In this document: piece after piece, positions 11,269 through 21,184 of the stretch | How the letters are laid out: each line of letters opens with the position of its first letter | Numbering within the stretch: position 1 is the first letter of the stretch | NCBI RefSeq assembly: GCF_012489685.1 | Contig: NC_080042.1 | Coordinates: 12,724,150-12,788,149 of the forward strand | Length of the DNA stretch: 64,000 nt | Direction: 5' to 3' | Source of the DNA: Lotus japonicus | Taxonomy: Eukaryota; Streptophyta; Magnoliopsida; Fabales; Fabaceae | Position numbers and translations under genes: made by a program | The notes under the pieces: generated by a model | Seen by the model: the letters and a program-made list of their open reading frames with translations, nothing else | Database searches by the model: none | Told to the model about the DNA's origin: nothing

Positions 11269-11362
11269 GCTTCAACAGACATGTAAAAAAAACACAACTA
11301 AAAAACTCAAAACAACACTTAATCTCCATCTCATTCAGTTCATTATTACAGTTTCATAGAAG

Positions 11363-11882
11363 ATGGACTCACAACAAAACTTGAGCTACAATGCTGGACA
11401 AGCCAAGGGCCAAGCTCAGGTCTTCCTCCACCTCTAGCTTCAGTTGGAAAATTAGTGTTTTTTAATGTCCTACATTGCCTAATTGTTGAGCTTTTAAAAA
11501 GTTTAAATTACTTCAATATTTCCTTTATGACATTTATTAACAAGTTTTTATGCAATTTCAGGAAAAGGCTAGCAGCATGATGGATAAGGCTAGCAATGCA
11601 GCTCAGTCTGCTAAAGAATCAATGCAACAGGTTATTTAGATAGAATATTTGTTTTCTCATTTAGATAGAATTTAGATAGAATTTTTGTTTTCTCATTTGG
11701 ACATTTGGATAGAATTTTTGTTTTCTCATTTTCAAGGTACAGTGATATACATGTTTAATCAAAAAAATAAAAATAAAACTTTTTTTATTTTGTATATGTA
11801 GGCTGGACAGCAAATGCAGGAGAAAGCACAAGGAGCTGCTGATGCTATGAAGAATGCAACAGGGACCAACCAAGGAAGATAA
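11363..11882 (+). CDS. KIN1/KIN2-like stress-induced small hydrophilic protein, three exons
   Basis: Exons 11363-11419, 11562-11630 and 11802-11882 are joined by GT-AG introns of 142 and 171 bases. Both introns fall between codons, each after a CAG. The 68-residue product begins MDSQQNLSYNAGQAKGQAQ, continues EKASSMMDKASNAAQSAKE, and ends with AGQQMQEKAQGAADAMKNAT and a short tail. It is Ala/Gln/Lys-rich with no signal peptide or membrane segment and should form an amphipathic helix. This matches the cold-, drought- and ABA-induced KIN1/KIN2 (COR6.6) family, usually about 65-70 residues and cytosolic or nuclear; stress induction is inferred from the family. All three exons are too short to be found as ORFs. 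No defect is seen. Confidence 0.9.
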
Positions 11883-11889
11883 ATGGATG

Positions 11890-12300
11890 ATCATCGTGCC
11901 AGATTTTGTTTCCCTTTAAATAAGCTATGTTCTGCTGATTAGTATATTTTGCAAAAATATGCAAATTCCATTTTATAATTTCCAATGCAATCATTTTCCA
12001 TCATCAATTTTGTAATACAATTTCATGAATGAGTAGAATAAATTTTCAAATTTGAATGCCTGTATTTCTTGATGCTACCTACAAAAATTGCTTGTTGCTA
12101 AGAATATCAGTTCAAAATTAATACAATCAGTTATCCTAACAGAATAATTACATACTGAGTCAAAGAGTATATTTCTTAGTAAAGAATATATAATACATTA
12201 AAAAAAATGATTAAAAATTTACAATAAAATAGAATAATCCAACTTCTACATGATGATCCAAGTCAACCAAGATCAATAGATTGAGTACCCCACATGGCTC
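11890..12300. other. Convergent 3' region between KIN-like gene and Ca2+-ATPase
   Basis: No ORF of note. The two genes face each other, so this about 420-base gap holds both 3' UTRs. An AATAAA-like word lies near 12038 (plus strand). Confidence 0.5.
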
Positions 12301-12305
12301 AGTCT

Positions 12306-15300
12306 TCATTTTTTCTTCCTAATTCTGAAAATATTGAGAAATGGTTCATCAGGAACAGGTATCAACTTCACAAGCCAACCAATTGGCCATGAAACTGCAG
12401 CAAGACCAATGCAAAGACCCCATTGCCCCCAATTCAGCCTCTCAGTATCTGCAAACTTCTTGAGAAACTCAACCATCACCACCTGAAGGATTATTGTGAA
12501 ACCAACAATCCCCAAAAACAGCTTACTCCTGAGTATGCCTTTGAAAACATTCTTCTCCTCCATCTTCCTTGCATTGAACTCATTGAACACTTGGCACAGA
12601 ACAAATGTGTTGAAGATCAATGTGTCATTCACCCCTGATGTCACACCAAAGATAGACTCACCTTTAAACTGAAGAGTCAGCAGAATAACTATCTGGTACA
12701 AAGCTTGAGCTGCAAGATTCCTCCACATGATGTTAGTGATGAGAGGTTTTGTTCTACCAACTGGTGATTTCTCCATTAACTCCTTCGTAGGTTTCTCTGT
12801 CGCAAGAGCCAAAGCACCCAGTGTGTCCATGATCAAGTTCACCCATAACAATTGCACTGCAGTAAGTGGCACTTCCCCTGCTGACACTGCTGCCACAAAA
12901 TTGATCACAAGTGCAGCAGCATTCACTGTCAACTGAAATTGAATAAACTTCTGGATGTTGTTATAGACACATCTCCCCCACCTCAAGACTGTGACCACAG
13001 TAGCAAAATTGTCATCCAATATGACAATATCTGAGCTCTCTTTGGCAACTTCAGTGCCTTGGATCCCCATAGAAAGTCCAATATCAGCTTCCTTGAGGGC
13101 TGGTGCATCATTTGTTCCATCCCCAGTGACAGCAACCACATGGCCTTTCTGTTTAAGGTATTGAACCATTAGAAGCTTATCAAAGGGAGAGGATCTTGCC
13201 ATGACACATATTTTCTCCACTTTTTCCAATCTCTCTTCATGTGTGTAGTTGCGAAATTCTTCCCCTTCAACAATTGCTCCATCTGTGTCCTGATTAGGAT
13301 GAAGTATTCCACATTCCGTGGCTATAGCTTTTGCTGTGAAAACATTGTCACCTGTGATCATTTTCACATTCACACCAGCATGTTGGCAAGCCTCCACAGC
13401 TTCCTTCACCCCGGGACGACATGGATCTTTAATACCAACAAGTCCTAACAGGGTTAGACCATTTTCTTTCACCCTTGTGACGCCTTCTTCATCTCTAATC
13501 TCTTCTTCTGCAACCTCTGAGTGTGCAAAAGCGATACAACGAAGACTACTAGCTGCCATAGCTTGGATAATTTGCTCAAATTTCAGTCGACTCTCATTGT
13601 CAAGATCTTTCACAATGCCGGAAGCATCATGGTATCTTGAGCACATTTTGAGTACCATCTCAGCTGCTCCTTTCCAATGTGCATCAACTGTGTTGTTGTT
13701 GTTTGCATTATTCCTCCTCAACAAGACCCCACTTCTTTTCTTCTTTGAGTTGAAGGTCTCGACATGAATGACAGAACAGCTTTTAACCAAGTACTCCATC
13801 TCCATGTTCAATTCAAACACAGCCCATGATAAAATTGCTTTCTCAGTGGGACTACCTGAAAACTCAAACTCAGAACCTGATTTAGACTTGTGCACCCCAC
13901 CAGTTGTGTTGAGAGCCACACCTTCTTGGATCAGTTGAAGAACAAATGGAGCAACTGTTGTAAAACCACCCTCTTCAATTGGCTCTAGGCCAAGCCAAAA
14001 CTTGGTCACCTTCATCTGGTTGAGGGTGAGTGTGCCTGTTTTGTCAGTGCAAATAGTGGTAGCAGACCCCATTGTCTCACAAGCAGAGAGCTTCCTCACC
14101 ATTGCTTGATCAGCCATCATTTTCTTCATTGAATAAGCCAATGTCAGTGTCACAGCAAGTGGAAGACCCTCAGGGATTGCAACCACAACAATGGTGACTG
14201 CATCAGAAACAATCCTCACAACTGCATTCATTATATCATCAAAACTACTCTTCCTTCCTCCTCCATTATACTCTCTAACCCCATTCTCATCCTCCGTGTT
14301 CCCTGTGAAGTAACGAACCAATAAAACAACAAGAACTAAGAAAGCCACAGCCAAACCAACCTTCCCAATAGATGATGTGAGCTTGTTCAGCCTCTCCTGC
14401 AAAGGGGTTTGCTCGTCGACATCGCGACTAATCGAACTCATCATTTGACCCCATGTAGTATTCATTCCAACTGAGGTAACAAGCATCTTACCATACCCAT
14501 CAGCAATTTTTGTTCCAGACAACAAGAAAGGGTGGTTTCCATCAATCTCCACATGATCACTCTCCCCAGTCATGCTTGACTCATCAACTCTCAGTGAATG
14601 CCCATCTATGAAAACCCCATCAGCTGGAACTTGATCACCAATCTTCAAGCAAACAACATCACCAACCACAATCTCAAAGATTGAGATCTTCTCTCTGCGC
14701 TCATTTCTCACCACGTCAATCTGAATATCACTGCTCACCTGAGACAATTTGTCAAATTGCCTGCTCTGCCTGAAGTTGCTAACAGAAGACAATGCAATGA
14801 CAATGAACACAGCAAGGAAAATGCTTCCTCCATCATACCAACCTTCTTTTGCACCATGCTCCTTGATTCCAAAACCAAGAGAGAGAGCAGCACAAACCAA
14901 GAGAATAAGAATGGTAACATCCTTAAATGCTTCCACTATAAAATGTAAGAAATTTTTGGAAGGTGGTTTCTTGTAAGTGTTGGAACCAAACACTTGTTTT
15001 CTACGTGCAATTGCAACCCCTTCATCATCACCATTGATACCACTCTCAATGTTTGATTCAAGAGCTGAAGCAACCCCATCAACCCCACCATGTTTTTGAA
15101 GGTTGTGCAAGTTTTTCTCCTTCACAATGTCACTAAGAGTTGCTTGATCAATGGCAAAGGAATGGTTGTGATTTTGTGGTGGACCATCCAAATCTAGCAC
15201 GGTGAAAGATGAGGAATGTGAGATTTTTGGTTTGTTTTTCTTGAGATTGAAGTGTGAAACAAGAGCACGGGAACAATAGATGGTAACAAAAGCAGTGTGC

Positions 15301-15386
15301 CATCTTTTATTTGGTGCACTCAAGGTGTTTGATGAATTGAGCAGTGTCTCAACACGGTTCAAGTTTGTGAGAAAGGACATTGACAT
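12306..15386 (-). CDS. Autoinhibited plasma-membrane-type Ca2+-ATPase (P2B), ACA12/ACA13-like, single exon
   Basis: A complete 1026-residue P2B calcium pump, which exports cytosolic Ca2+ using ATP. The N-terminus (about residues 25-46, RWHTAFVTIYCSRALVS) fits the calmodulin-binding autoinhibitory helix found at the N-terminus of plant ACAs. The catalytic landmarks are all present: actuator TGES at 273-276, PEGLP of the ion-binding helix at 405-409, phosphorylated Asp448 in DKTGTLT, MITGDN around 676-681, and the hinge GDGTNDAPA at 755-763. Membrane segments flank these in the expected order. The frame is intronless; Arabidopsis ACA12 and ACA13 are also intronless, whereas most ACAs have introns, so this clade is favoured. 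Length is normal and there are no breaks. The first in-frame ATG gives the N-terminus; a second Met lies two codons later. Confidence 0.97.
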   Translation of the reverse strand: MSMSFLTNLNRVETLLNSSNTLSAPNKRWHTAFVTIYCSRALVSHFNLKKNKPKISHSSSFTVLDLDGPPQNHNHSFAIDQATLSDIVKEKNLHNLQKHGGVDGVASALESNIESGINGDDEGVAIARRKQVFGSNTYKKPPSKNFLHFIVEAFKDVTILILLVCAALSLGFGIKEHGAKEGWYDGGSIFLAVFIVIALSSVSNFRQSRQFDKLSQVSSDIQIDVVRNERREKISIFEIVVGDVVCLKIGDQVPADGVFIDGHSLRVDESSMTGESDHVEIDGNHPFLLSGTKIADGYGKMLVTSVGMNTTWGQMMSSISRDVDEQTPLQERLNKLTSSIGKVGLAVAFLVLVVLLVRYFTGNTEDENGVREYNGGGRKSSFDDIMNAVVRIVSDAVTIVVVAIPEGLPLAVTLTLAYSMKKMMADQAMVRKLSACETMGSATTICTDKTGTLTLNQMKVTKFWLGLEPIEEGGFTTVAPFVLQLIQEGVALNTTGGVHKSKSGSEFEFSGSPTEKAILSWAVFELNMEMEYLVKSCSVIHVETFNSKKKRSGVLLRRNNANNNNTVDAHWKGAAEMVLKMCSRYHDASGIVKDLDNESRLKFEQIIQAMAASSLRCIAFAHSEVAEEEIRDEEGVTRVKENGLTLLGLVGIKDPCRPGVKEAVEACQHAGVNVKMITGDNVFTAKAIATECGILHPNQDTDGAIVEGEEFRNYTHEERLEKVEKICVMARSSPFDKLLMVQYLKQKGHVVAVTGDGTNDAPALKEADIGLSMGIQGTEVAKESSDIVILDDNFATVVTVLRWGRCVYNNIQKFIQFQLTVNAAALVINFVAAVSAGEVPLTAVQLLWVNLIMDTLGALALATEKPTKELMEKSPVGRTKPLITNIMWRNLAAQALYQIVILLTLQFKGESIFGVTSGVNDTLIFNTFVLCQVFNEFNARKMEEKNVFKGILRSKLFLGIVGFTIILQVVMVEFLKKFADTERLNWGQWGLCIGLAAVSWPIGWLVKLIPVPDEPFLNIFRIRKKK

Positions 15387-15556
15387 GGTGATGAGAAATC
15401 TGATGAATTATAACAAAAGGTGATGAGAAATCACAAGAAAAATGTGTTATGTGTTACTAGAGAAGGCAATGAATTGGAACTAATGCTTTGTGCTTCAAAG
15501 TAAGGTAAATATCATGCACACGTTTGTTTTTGAATATTGATACCAAAGTACAACAT

Positions 15557-15570
15557 TGTATATATATAGT
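15557..15570 (-). promoter_or_regulatory. TATA box and upstream CGCG boxes of the Ca2+-ATPase gene
   Basis: On the minus strand the sequence reads CTATATATATACA about 175 bases upstream of the start codon, a good TATA box. Farther upstream are ACGCGC at 15592-15597, CGCGCG at 15691-15696 and ACGCGT at 15894-15899. These match the VCGCGB box bound by CAMTA calmodulin-binding transcription factors (established consensus). Use of these sites is inferred. Confidence 0.55.
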
Positions 15571-15619
15571 TAATAAGTTATAAGTGATATGACGCGCTTG
15601 CTTGCGTGTTGTATTTCTT

Positions 15620-16100
15620 TGCTAATAAGTTATAAGATTCATTTTTTTAGGAGATGAGTCATGAAACACAATTTTTACTGTTTAATAATACGCGCGCTGT
15701 AAAGCATGTGGAGAATCGTCGACGTGAATTGGATATGAGTTTCAGTTTATTTGCGTTGTGAATGCAAGGTGGAAAGAAGGAAGGAAAACGGAAGTTACGA
15801 GGAAGCAGTGAAGGAAGGTGGTTTTCATAGCTTTAATGGCGGTAGGCAACAATCCAAATCCAAAGTGATAAAGCAAAACTCCACGGATGCACCACGCGTT
15901 GTCCACGCTTGTGTTAAAATGCTTTCATATTTCCTGGTTTTCGTTAAGTTTGTTACAACTAAAAACATATAGCTTACATGACTTAACAGAATTAATTAAG
16001 CGAATTCACAACTCTATTTTTATTTTAAATTTTTTTAAATTTAAATTTAACTATGACATGTCATATTTATAAACTCTAATTGAAGGACTTATAATTTTTT
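15620..16100. other. Upstream flank of Ca2+-ATPase; no gene
   Basis: Short plus-strand ORFs show no domain. The stretch is the distal 5' flank of the pump gene up to the LINE fragment. Confidence 0.4.
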
Positions 16101-16109
16101 TTACACTGT

Positions 16110-16563
16110 GTGCATCAATATCAATCAATATATGTAGTCCGCGACATTGAGGGGAGATATATTTCGGGGTTTGCAGCAGCTTGGGATGGGGATGATGCGC
16201 TTGCAGCGGAACTACATGCGTTGTACAGTGGCATGTGCCATGTTTGGGACCTTGGGCATCGCAAGGTCGATTGTTTCACGGACTGTAATCAGATGGTGGA
16301 GCTTGTGATGGGCACGCAGGATGTGAGGTTACACTGGCAGCGTGATGAAATCCTGAGGATCCGGGGATTAATTCAGCGGGAATGGCAAGTGACGGTGCGT
16401 TACACTCCTCGCGAGAGTAACATGGTGGCGGATGCTTTGGCTAAATTTGCGACGAGAACGAGATGCAGGTGGCAGGTCTGGAAGCTACCTCCGGCGTTCA
16501 TCGTTCCCCTGCTGTGCCAGGATGTCCTTTCTTAGTTTTGTTTAATTTTCCGTTGTAACCAAA

Positions 16564-16572
<9 letters not shown>
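16110..16572 (+). mobile_element. 5'-truncated LINE: RNase H domain plus poly(A) tail
   Basis: The ORF to 16535 encodes the C-terminal RNase H (RVT_3 type) of a plant L1-like LINE: VVRDIEGRYISGFAAAWDG, then AELHALYSGM, TDCNQMVELV, and RESNMVADALAKFA, covering the metal-binding Asp/Glu/Asp/Asp order. It is followed by a short 3' UTR and a run of 12 A (16561-16572). Endonuclease and reverse transcriptase are missing, so this is the usual 5'-truncated retroposition product. The 5' junction is probably near 16130. No clean target duplication was found because the downstream side is TA repeat. Confidence 0.85.
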
Positions 16573-16604
<32 letters not shown>

Positions 16605-16865
16605 GAAGAACTTTCATCAGGTCAATTTGATGAGGTGTCACTCTCAGATTAATTCTCACGCCAATTTGACGAGGTGTCACTCCCAGATTTATTCTCAGAC
16701 CAATTTGATGAGGTGTCACTCACAGATTAATTCTCATTTGATATTAAAAATATTAAAAAAAAAAACATATATGTACATTTTTTTTTAAAAAAGAAAAACA
16801 AATCCGTGAAAAAAAGCATATACATGTAAAACGAAATTAATGATTTTGTTTTGTTTTTATTGTTA

Positions 16866-17646
16866 CTAGTGTTTTTTACCCGCGCGTTGCACGAGGAATA
16901 TGTTTATTGTATATAATACATCAATCAATTCATTGATTATTAAAATTATAATAAACAACAAATGAAATAGAAGAGTCAGAAATTATGAGTAAAGTGGATA
17001 GAAAGTCTTAAATTGAAAATTTTGTAATTTGTATCCCCGTATGATAGCTCAAGTCGTAGGAACTGTCCCTTTAAAAGGATAAGCAGTAGAAAATTGTGTG
17101 CATCCCCATAACAAATCTTTCTAGTGTTTTTACAGTGAAATTTTCTCTTGTGTTTGAGGCATGAATCAATACCTTGGTGTATACAAATTTGACATGCTAA
17201 AAACACTATTTGTTGAGATTCTTACCTGATGGAATTAAGAAACTAACAAAGATAATCATTCAATAAAATAACTCCATAACACAAATGAAATACCACAGAC
17301 CTCGTGAAATCTCACATAATTTTGATGTATATTTACTCCTAAAATCATTAGAAAAACTATGAACAGTGTACTTAAATCATATATGAAATGTTATTTTCTT
17401 ATTATGTTTGACATTGAAGCATTGTCATGCTAAAATGTTCTTTCCCGTAGGAGCTTTTTGCCTTGTAATTTGAACAAAATAAAATAAAAATAGATTATAT
17501 ATGAATCTTCTAGCATCACCAAAAAATGCTAGAGCTGAAAGTATTATGATCCATATAAGTAAAAATTCCTGAACAATTATTTATAGATAAAAAGCCATCT
17601 GAAAATTTGTACACACCAATTAATAAGTAAAAGGACTAAAATTGTT

Positions 17647-17695
<49 letters not shown>

Positions 17696-20600
17696 GTGTG
17701 TGTGTGCAGCTTCCTCTTTCTTACACTCACATAAGAGGGATTCTAAGAGTTCTCTTCTATTTTAAGCACTACAATACACTATACGCAAAATAAAATTTAG
17801 TCATCACAACGATTTTGGTTAGCAAACACTTGGGCTCAACTGCTGCCCTGGTTTATTCTTCAACAGTTTGGCATCACTTTAATGGAGTCTCAAGCCTCTG
17901 AGTCTGCAGTTTCATAAAACAAATTCTAATTACAATAAAAACTGCAAAGTTAAATACTTCATCCTTAGGCAATGCAGGATATCAGATTTAAACTTACCCA
18001 TGAGTACTTACTAATCTTGTTTATAAAATCATTAAGGGAGACCAAGATTATCAAAAACAAAATTTTCATTGCTTGTTTTACATTTGATTTACCTATAAAT
18101 TCAAAATTACCAATACCTGCAAAAAATCCAGCTCAATTATTTCCTTGGGCGTGATAAAGACTCACAAATATTCAAACTTCATATCCTTCTCCCTCTCGTT
18201 ATCTGAAATGGTAGCTCGAATACCGTATGGATTCTACATCTGAAAACACTCAAAAGAAATTGTATTAACTGTAAGACTAACTATTTTTAACAACAAATGT
18301 GAGTGATTTATCCTGAAAGCTGCTAAATATTGTTCATTCCAACCACTCTATGTATAACAACTTATTTGTACTTTGTAGTACCTTTATTGGTCTTTGGAAT
18401 AAGAATGGTAAACTCTACATAGCTTCCACCAATCATTCTGCACTTCGCTTAATACCAATGCCTCCTGCAAAATTCCAAAAGTAAACTCCATTTAGTGGCG
18501 ATTTTGCCTCGAGAGATCCAGAAATGATATAAAAGAGTATTTTCTTCATAAATAGAATTAGTGAGATTTAGAAAATTGTTTGGTGTGAACTGAATTTCTA
18601 GAAAAGCATATAGTTGCCTTCATTGTATAGTCAAAGCATGCATCAACTTTCATGAGAGAACTGGAAGTAGAAAAAGTCAAGAGAAAATTGTGCTAAAATT
18701 TGCAGTAGAAAGGATTCGAAAGAAAGTCTAATGCTTAAAATAGAGGGCAATGAATAATTAATTTTGAATAAAAAGAATACCGACCTTTATAAAATTTTCT
18801 ATTGGAGTGCTTAATGTCCATAATTTGTCATTCCTTTCCTTTCTTCAGTTCTTTTCTTCCATACCTCCTGCTTTTCTTGTTGACATTTAAAGTCACACTA
18901 CAAATAACCAATAACAACAACAACAAAGAAATAAGTTGATAGAGACAGCTAGTCAATGAAGTTTGAGAACGCCTCTGGTTCACCATTAAAGTAAATCCAT
19001 TATAACTCCATTGATTAATAGTTTGGCTGATCATATTTTGAAGCTCTGACAAATTCGATTTTGATTTTATGCTCAGTAATTATTCAATCTTGTATTCAAA
19101 TTTTGAATTGAATTGCAGATCACATATATCTTGTCTGATATCAATACAATTCGCACAACAAATATGAAGTATAGAATATAAATAAAATACCTAATTTAAA
19201 GAGAAATTTAAGGGATAAATGAATTACATAATTTGAAGAGAAATTTAAGGATAAATTACCTAATTGGTGGGACTGCAGGTAGGTAATAGAACACGTGACT
19301 GACAACGACACTGAAGAACCATGGCGGCGGCTCAGTGTGGCTGTGAGCAGCGGTGATGAGAGTTTCAGGTGGAGAAAAGATGATTTAGGATGAGTGTTTG
19401 ATGGGTATATATTTTTTTTGAAGACCAACGGAAGTACGGATATATTTTCCTTAGCCATAGCTATAAGAATAGAAAATCATTCTAACAAATATATCAAAAG
19501 AGGATGATGAAAATAATCTAATTACTCAACCACATTTATGTCAAACACTTACACAATTATCAGCACCACATGAAGCAAGTTGCATACTCGAGTGATCTTC
19601 GTCATTTTTCATCCATGTCAACCGCTTCATGGAAATAAATTTTAGGTGAAGAAAAAATTTATTTTTAGAGTATTAATTAAATTTTTAGTTATTTTTATTG
19701 AATTTTCGAATTTTTATTTAATTAAGGATTTTATGATTTTTTATTGTGATTTGGTACTTTTTATTAATTAATTGTTTTGGTATTTTTATTGATTTTTTAG
19801 TTTTTTATTTAATCTAGGTAAATCTTAGATAATTAAGGAAAATTTTTTAAAATTTTAATATTTTATGAAAAAGTTTCTCATATTTAAAATTACCTTTAAA
19901 AAATTGGTTTCAAGATTTGTTATGGAAATAAATTTTAGGTGAAGAAATTTTTTTTTTAGAGTATTAATTAAATTTTATGGTATATACACCCTATCAACTA
20001 CAAAATTAAAGCTGGGTAAAGCTATAAGCTACTAAGAGAAACATGCATAACCTTGAATGCCTTCAACCGGGATAAAATGTGATCAGCTTCCATATTTGGT
20101 TTGAAAATTTTGTTCAAAATTACCTTTAAAAATCGGTTTCAAGATTTGTTATGGAAATAAATTTTAGGTGAAGAAAAAGTTTATTTGTAGAGTATTAATT
20201 AAACTTGATGATATTTTTTTTGAACAAAAAAATATTGATGCTATAAATTTTTTTAAAAATCATATCTATTTGATTTAGAAAATAAAAAAATTTAAAATTT
20301 AAAATAAAACTAATAATGATGTTGTTAACTAAAAAATCAATATTTATTTGCCCATCATACACCTTTTAAAACCAATCAAATATTAAATAGATTGTAAAAA
20401 ATATTATATAACTATATAACAAATTGACATGTGAAATTTGCTATCTAATTTATTTATTTACTCAAAAAATAAATAATAAGATAAATTAGGATAAAATCAT
20501 GAAATAAACAACATAAGTACTAATCAAATCTAAAATTTTAAAAGGTACTAAATAAATATAGATAAAAACTATCAAAATCTAGAAAATCACAATAAAAACT

Positions 20601-20895
20601 CATAAAATCCTGAATTAATTAAAATCCGAAAATTCAATTAAAATACCATTAAAATTAATTAATACTCTAAAAATAAATCAAAAATAAAATCAAGAAATAA
20701 ATAACCTAAATCCTAATCAAATCTAAAATTTAAAAATGTATTTTTTTATGAGAATTAACCTGAGAATGACACGTGGAATTTTTTTAATGAGAATTAACGT
20801 GAGAGTGACACATCACTAAGAATTAACGTGAGAATGACATGTCACTAAATCAGCCTGATGAGAGTTCTTCTTTTCTAATATATAATATATATTGA
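16866..20895 (-). mobile_element. Helitron B (non-autonomous, minus strand) inside Helitron A
   Basis: Reading the minus strand, it starts TCAATATATATTATATATTA at 20895. It carries three copies of a GTCACTCTCACGTTAATTCTC-like subterminal repeat (about 20745-20860). It ends with the hairpin CTCGTGCAACGCGCGGG and CTAG at 16866. It lies between A and T as Helitrons do (host A at 20896, T at 16865 on that strand). The body is about 4 kb, AT-rich, with a TA/TG microsatellite (17650-17706) and dispersed short ORFs. I recognise no Rep/helicase or RPA gene. Confidence 0.75.
17650..17706. repeat. TA then TG microsatellite
   Basis: About 21 TA units followed by about 6 TG units. Confidence 0.95.
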
Positions 20896-21120
20896 TATTG
20901 ATTTGTTAGATTTTGGTAGTTTTTATCTATCTTTAATTAGTACCAAATTTTTATCGTATTTTATTAAATTTTCGGATTTTTAAAAATTATCAAAAATCTA
21001 CCAAATCACAATAAAAACTCATAAAATTCTGAATTAAATAAAAATCCGAAAATTCAATAAAAATACCATAAAATTTAATTACTTCTCTAAAAATAAAAAT
21101 TTTCTTCACTTAAAATTTAA
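19620..21120. repeat. AT-rich blocks repeated in both orientations
   Basis: The phrase AATCCGAAAATTCAA with CATAAAATCCTGAATTAA occurs at about 20580-20650 and 21000-21060, and in inverse form at about 19690-19740. The same words appear inside the solo LTR at 22480-22540. These look like fragments of one LTR family scattered in the Helitrons. Confidence 0.6.
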
Positions 21121-21184
21121 TGTCATACTTTTTTATTTATCTTTCACAATCCTGATTTGTGCTACTATCACATTTATTTTTTTT

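Noticed and set aside
11024..11329. Cys-rich 101-residue minus ORF
   Set aside because: Overlaps the promoter of the KIN-like gene and shows no domain.
13318..13767. 149-residue ORF on the plus strand
   Set aside because: It is antisense to the Ca2+-ATPase and mirrors its codons; no domain.
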